38,587 bases of DNA, from the NCBI GenBank assembly GCA_011390805.1, contig JAABRT010000002.1, forward strand, positions 124,547 through 163,133, read 5' to 3'. This document shows, one piece after another, positions 36,013 through 38,587 of this stretch; positions within the stretch are counted from its first letter, which is position 1; each line of letters starts with the position of its first letter. The notes below the pieces were generated by a model. It saw nothing but the letters and a program-made list of their open reading frames with translations, did not search any database and was not told where the DNA came from. The position numbers were made by a program, and so were the translations under genes. Origin of the DNA: Gemmatimonas sp. (lineage in GTDB: Bacteria > Gemmatimonadota > Gemmatimonadetes > Gemmatimonadales > Gemmatimonadaceae).

Positions 36013-36044
36013 AAAAGGCTCCCGCATGACAGCGGGAGCCTTTT
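36013..36044. terminator. Strong bidirectional rho-independent terminator
   Basis: AAAAGGCTCCCGC (36013-36025) and GCGGGAGCCTTTT (36032-36044) form a perfect 13-bp stem with a 6-nt loop. The A-tract and T-tract make it work on both strands. It ends the phosphatidyltransferase gene and the convergent 89-residue orphan. Confidence 0.9.
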
Positions 36045-36065
36045 GACAATCTCACCTCATCGAAC

Positions 36066-36335
36066 TCAGGCGCCGACCGTTTCCGGTGTCTTGGCCTTGG
36101 GCGGCTGCGCAAATCGTTCGCCGAGCGTACGGAGCTCGTTGGTTTGCGTTTCCGTGAGTTCAGGATACCGCGCCGTCATGTACTGCATTGTGGCGTCAAA
36201 CCATTCCTTCTGGTCATCGGGATGTGAGCCGATCACTCCACACTGCATGATGTGCTGAAACATCTCGTCGCGGGCCTCTTCGTACGGTGTAGGGGCGGCG
36301 ACGTCACGACGCGGACGTTGTTTGAGCTTGGTCAT
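36066..36335 (-). CDS. 89-residue helical protein of unknown function
   Basis: A small soluble protein starting at ATG 36335, preceded by AGAGGAA a few bases upstream. A basic head (TKLKQRPRRD) is followed by helices YEEARDEMFQHIMQCGVIGS, DDQKEWFDATMQYMTARYPE and TQTNELRTLGERFAQP, then a Lys/Pro tail. One Cys lies in the middle. No signal peptide or membrane segment is seen. I recognise no family. Its end is set by the strong terminator at 36013-36044. In-frame extension to 36518 lacks a ribosome site and protein-like composition. Confidence 0.65.
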   Translation of the reverse strand: MTKLKQRPRRDVAAPTPYEEARDEMFQHIMQCGVIGSHPDDQKEWFDATMQYMTARYPELTETQTNELRTLGERFAQPPKAKTPETVGA

Positions 36336-36527
36336 TTCCTCTGGGAGATGCGTAACGAGCCAACCGATCATTGTTGACCGGCGCCAAACGGTGGTTCTCA
36401 CAGGTGGGCACGTCTTTGTAAACGACATGCCGCATCGGAACCCAGCGGCCGCACGCGAGAGCAGGCAACGCCTGCGTTCACGGGCAAACCGCACGACACC
36501 GTCCAGCTTGTTAAACATAGCGAATTC

Positions 36528-36549
36528 GAGAGGCCGATTGAACCCTCTC
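36528..36549. terminator. Short hairpin after the alpha/beta hydrolase gene
   Basis: GAGAGG (36528-36533) and CCTCTC (36544-36549) with a 10-nt loop lie 9 bp downstream of the hydrolase stop. The 6-bp stem is weak and lacks a clear U-tract, so this is a tentative call. The rest of 36336-36558 holds only the upstream region of the 89-residue gene. Confidence 0.25.
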
Positions 36550-36558
36550 TGTTACGTT

Positions 36559-37497
36559 TTACGCCTGAACTGCCGCTTCTGTTGCCACGGGATTCGCCGA
36601 ATCGGTGATGAACGCCAGCAGTGTGCGGGCCAGCGCGTCCGGCGCCACCGCGGCCAGCAGGCGACCATGCTGCGGAAACACGCGCAACCTGGCGTTCTCC
36701 AGCGACCCGGCCAACGTGCGTGCCACGTCTGCCGGCACACTGCTATCCTGATCGCCCCGCAGCACCAGCGTAGGTGCAACCACGGCCGCGAGTGTGTCGG
36801 CGGGCAGACTGTCGCTGGAGAGCTCCCGCGCCAGCGAACACAGTTGCGCCGCGCCGCCGTCCACCAGCCAGGGCGCCAGATAATGGGCCATGGTTGCCGA
36901 TGTCATGTGATCGGGATATGCGCTGCCGTTCGCCAGCAGCGCCGCTACGAGGGCCGTCGCGGCCAGTTGATTGTGTGTGGGTAGCGCGGCGGCCGGCGTC
37001 GCGGGCGCCGCGGTCCGGCTGGGCGGGGCAGGTAATCGGTCGGCCACTCGCAACATGCGGCGAACGGGGGCCGGCGGCAGCGAACGATGATCAGGCGGGT
37101 TGATGATCACCAGCTGACGCACCATGTCCGGGTGTCGGGCAGCCAGTGCCAGCGCCACGAGGCCGCCGGTATCCTGGCCCACCACCGTGACGCGTGTACG
37201 CTCCATGTTCCTGAGCGCGGCAGCCAGTGCATCGGCCTGCTCGGAGAAGGTCAGCGAAGCGTCGGCCGGCCACTCTGACACACCATGCCCCAGCAGATCG
37301 GGGGCGAGTACCAGACAGCCGGCGCGGGCCAACCGTGCCGTCACGCCTCGCCAGAGAAACGAGTTGACGCCAAAACCATGCAGAAGCAGGATCGTGTGCT
37401 CGCTATGTGGGGCACCAGCGCGTTCCACGCAGAACGTGCCAAACGCGGTCGCGACACGAACCTGTTCGAACCGGGTGTCTGTGCAGGTGCTGGGCAT
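36559..37497 (-). CDS. Alpha/beta hydrolase with Asp nucleophile (epoxide hydrolase / haloalkane dehalogenase-like)
   Basis: A 312-residue hydrolase from the ATG at 37497. The oxyanion loop is HGFG (40-43), then LAPDLLGHGVSEWP, and the nucleophile elbow is VVGQDTGGLVALALAA with Asp109 rather than Ser. The acid/base segment LVLRGDQDSSVPADVARTL and a His in RVFPQHGRLLAAVAPDALAR complete a plausible triad. An Asp in GXDXG points to epoxide hydrolases or haloalkane dehalogenases, which form an alkyl-enzyme ester. The cap domain between them is Ala/Pro-rich. A short signal-like segment is absent, so it is probably cytosolic. The substrate is unknown. It is divergent from the DsbA-like gene (141-bp gap). 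Confidence 0.8.
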   Translation of the reverse strand: MPSTCTDTRFEQVRVATAFGTFCVERAGAPHSEHTILLLHGFGVNSFLWRGVTARLARAGCLVLAPDLLGHGVSEWPADASLTFSEQADALAAALRNMERTRVTVVGQDTGGLVALALAARHPDMVRQLVIINPPDHRSLPPAPVRRMLRVADRLPAPPSRTAAPATPAAALPTHNQLAATALVAALLANGSAYPDHMTSATMAHYLAPWLVDGGAAQLCSLARELSSDSLPADTLAAVVAPTLVLRGDQDSSVPADVARTLAGSLENARLRVFPQHGRLLAAVAPDALARTLLAFITDSANPVATEAAVQA

Positions 37498-37638
37498 ATC
37501 GGCATCCGTGTTGCGAGGAAAGCAGGCGCCGCTGTAGCCATCGGCCCCATAGTCTAGATAACTTGCTGGATAGCGCTGACAGTCAGGGTTTCCCATACAC
37601 AGTCTTCCGTAATTCCGCAGATACGAGGTCGTCATTCG

Positions 37639-38346
37639 GTGAGCAAAAAATCCGTCAAGCCGCAGAAGTCGAACGGACCATTTCTGGTCATCCTGGGCAT
37701 CGTGGCCGTGGTTGGTGCTGCGGCGCTGTACACGGTAACGCGACAGGAAGCGCCAATTGCCGTCACGATAGACCCAACGGCGCCTCCCGCTGAGGCCAAG
37801 GGATACCTCTACGGTGACCCGGACGCCCCGGTCACCATTATTGAGTACGCCGACTTCGAGTGTCCCGGATGTGCGCAATTTGCCGTGCTGCACGCGCCTG
37901 ATATCAAATCGCGCATTGTTGATGCGGGACTGGCGAACTTCCGCTTCTACGACTTCCCGCTTTCAATGCACCCCAACGCGATGGCCGCGCATCTCGCCGC
38001 CGCGTGTGCCAACGACCAGGGCAAGTTCTGGGAAATGCACGACGCCATTTTCATGGGTCAGGGCGAGTGGAACACCATGGCCACGCAGTCGCCCCGCAAG
38101 GTGCTGGCATCGTTTGCTGAGCAGCTCTCACTCGACATGGGCGCCTGGAACAGCTGCTACGATAACCAGACGCACGTGGCGCAGATTGAAGCCAACCGTA
38201 ACGCTGGCGTCAGGTTGGGTGTGGGATCCACGCCCACGGTGCAGATCGGCAACAAGTTGTATCCCGGCGGCATGACGGGGGACAACATCAAGCGGATTGT
38301 GGATTCAATGATTGCGGCGATGCCGGCGGATACAGTTTTGAACTGA
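37639..38346 (+). CDS. Membrane-anchored DsbA-family thiol oxidoreductase
   Basis: A 235-residue protein from the GTG at 37639 (SKKSVKPQK), with a GAGGT about 10 bp upstream. A basic N-terminus precedes one uncleaved membrane helix at 14-33 (PFLVILGIVAVVGAAALYTV), so the catalytic domain faces the periplasm. The DsbA/Thioredoxin_4 domain starts at YGDPDAPVTIIEYADFECPG; the active site is CPGC (Cys75, Cys78). The inserted helical domain shows HLAAACANDQGKFWEMHDAI, and the cis-Pro loop is GVGSTPTVQIG. It likely forms or reshuffles disulfides in exported proteins, as in the BdbD/DsbA group. No DsbB partner is in the window. The gene is followed directly by the 59-bp repeat array. Confidence 0.92.
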   Translation: MSKKSVKPQKSNGPFLVILGIVAVVGAAALYTVTRQEAPIAVTIDPTAPPAEAKGYLYGDPDAPVTIIEYADFECPGCAQFAVLHAPDIKSRIVDAGLANFRFYDFPLSMHPNAMAAHLAAACANDQGKFWEMHDAIFMGQGEWNTMATQSPRKVLASFAEQLSLDMGAWNSCYDNQTHVAQIEANRNAGVRLGVGSTPTVQIGNKLYPGGMTGDNIKRIVDSMIAAMPADTVLN

Positions 38347-38355
38347 CAGAGAAAC

Positions 38356-38587
38356 AGCCGTTTGACTGCGTTTTCGGTGGGGGTTGACTGTTGACTGTGG
38401 GCGGTTTGAAAGAAAGCCGTTTGACTGCGTTGTCGGTGCGGGTTGACTGTGAACTGTGAGCGGTGAAAAACAAAGCCGTTTGACAGCGTTTTCAGCTTGG
38501 GTTGACCGTGAACGGTTTGCAGTAGACTGCCTACCGTTCACCGTTTACCCCCACCGAAAACGCTGTCAAACGGCTCTGTTGTTGACC
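38356..38587. repeat. 59-bp tandem repeats with an inverted copy
   Basis: Three direct copies begin with AGCCGTTTGAC at 38356, 38415 and 38474, exactly 59 bp apart. Each continues with a GCGTT(T/G)TC block and a GGGTTGAC(T/C)GT block. The third copy pairs with an inverted copy: AGCCGTTTGACAGCGTTTTC (38474-38493) is the perfect 20-base reverse complement of 38556-38575. The array begins 9 bp after the DsbA-like stop and runs off the window. The large hairpin could also end transcription of that gene. Confidence 0.85.

Noticed and set aside
38356..38532. CRISPR array
   Set aside because: The copies are contiguous 59-bp repeats with gradual divergence and no unique spacers; no cas genes.
38288..38541. 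Minus-strand open frames with repeated NAVKRL segments
   Set aside because: They are translations of the 59-bp DNA repeats, not a repeat protein; no ribosome site or family.

Overview
The window looks like chromosomal DNA of a GC-rich, two-membraned (diderm) bacterium. Evidence for an outer membrane includes a C-terminal outer-membrane beta-barrel, a TolC-type channel with an RND pump, lipoproteins with lipoboxes, many Ala-X-Ala signal peptides and one PEP-CTERM protein. The gene mix (PEP-CTERM protein, glycine-zipper lipoprotein, TPR genes beside an M16 peptidase, S9 peptidase, frequent GTG starts) would suit the Gemmatimonadota or a related phylum. That is an inference: the window contains no rRNA, tRNA or ribosomal-protein marker. 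I see no insertion sequence, prophage or CRISPR array.

Left part (1-11.8 kb). After a truncated outer-membrane barrel and a secreted protein of unknown function, a run of six minus-strand genes reads from about 7.76 kb down to 2.16 kb: a secreted peroxiredoxin, glycerate 2-kinase, a TetR regulator, N-carbamoylputrescine amidase (aguB), agmatine deiminase (aguA) and a DUF2628 membrane protein. aguB and aguA overlap by 4 bp and together convert agmatine to putrescine. Next come a glycine-zipper lipoprotein behind a sigma-54-like promoter, a prolyl oligopeptidase whose signal peptide is cut by an in-frame TGA, and a PEP-CTERM choice-of-anchor protein.

Middle part (11.8-26.8 kb). Dodecin lies beside an intergenic region with a nested palindrome. 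It is followed by a GNAT acetyltransferase, a NUDIX hydrolase, a lipid kinase overlapping aconitase A, and a patatin-like phospholipase fused to a C-terminal ferredoxin module. Only 31 bp separates the patatin gene from a divergent OmpR-type response regulator and histidine kinase pair. An isolated FliS-like gene overlaps the kinase tail on the other strand. A TolC / membrane-fusion / CzcA-type RND operon for divalent metal export follows.

Right part (26.8-38.6 kb). This holds a small membrane protein, a kynureninase-like PLP enzyme, an 82-residue orphan, PsuG, a compact TPR-TPR-M16 peptidase operon, a SpeD-like protein that has lost its self-processing serine, a CDP-alcohol phosphatidyltransferase with a strong bidirectional terminator, an 89-residue orphan, an alpha/beta hydrolase with an Asp nucleophile and a membrane-anchored DsbA-like oxidoreductase. 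The window ends in three 59-bp tandem repeats and an inverted copy.

The most unusual items are the SpeD-like pseudoenzyme in a genome that also carries aguA/aguB, the patatin-ferredoxin fusion facing a two-component system, and the 59-bp repeat array. No single multi-gene island stands out as an obvious new defence or mobile system.
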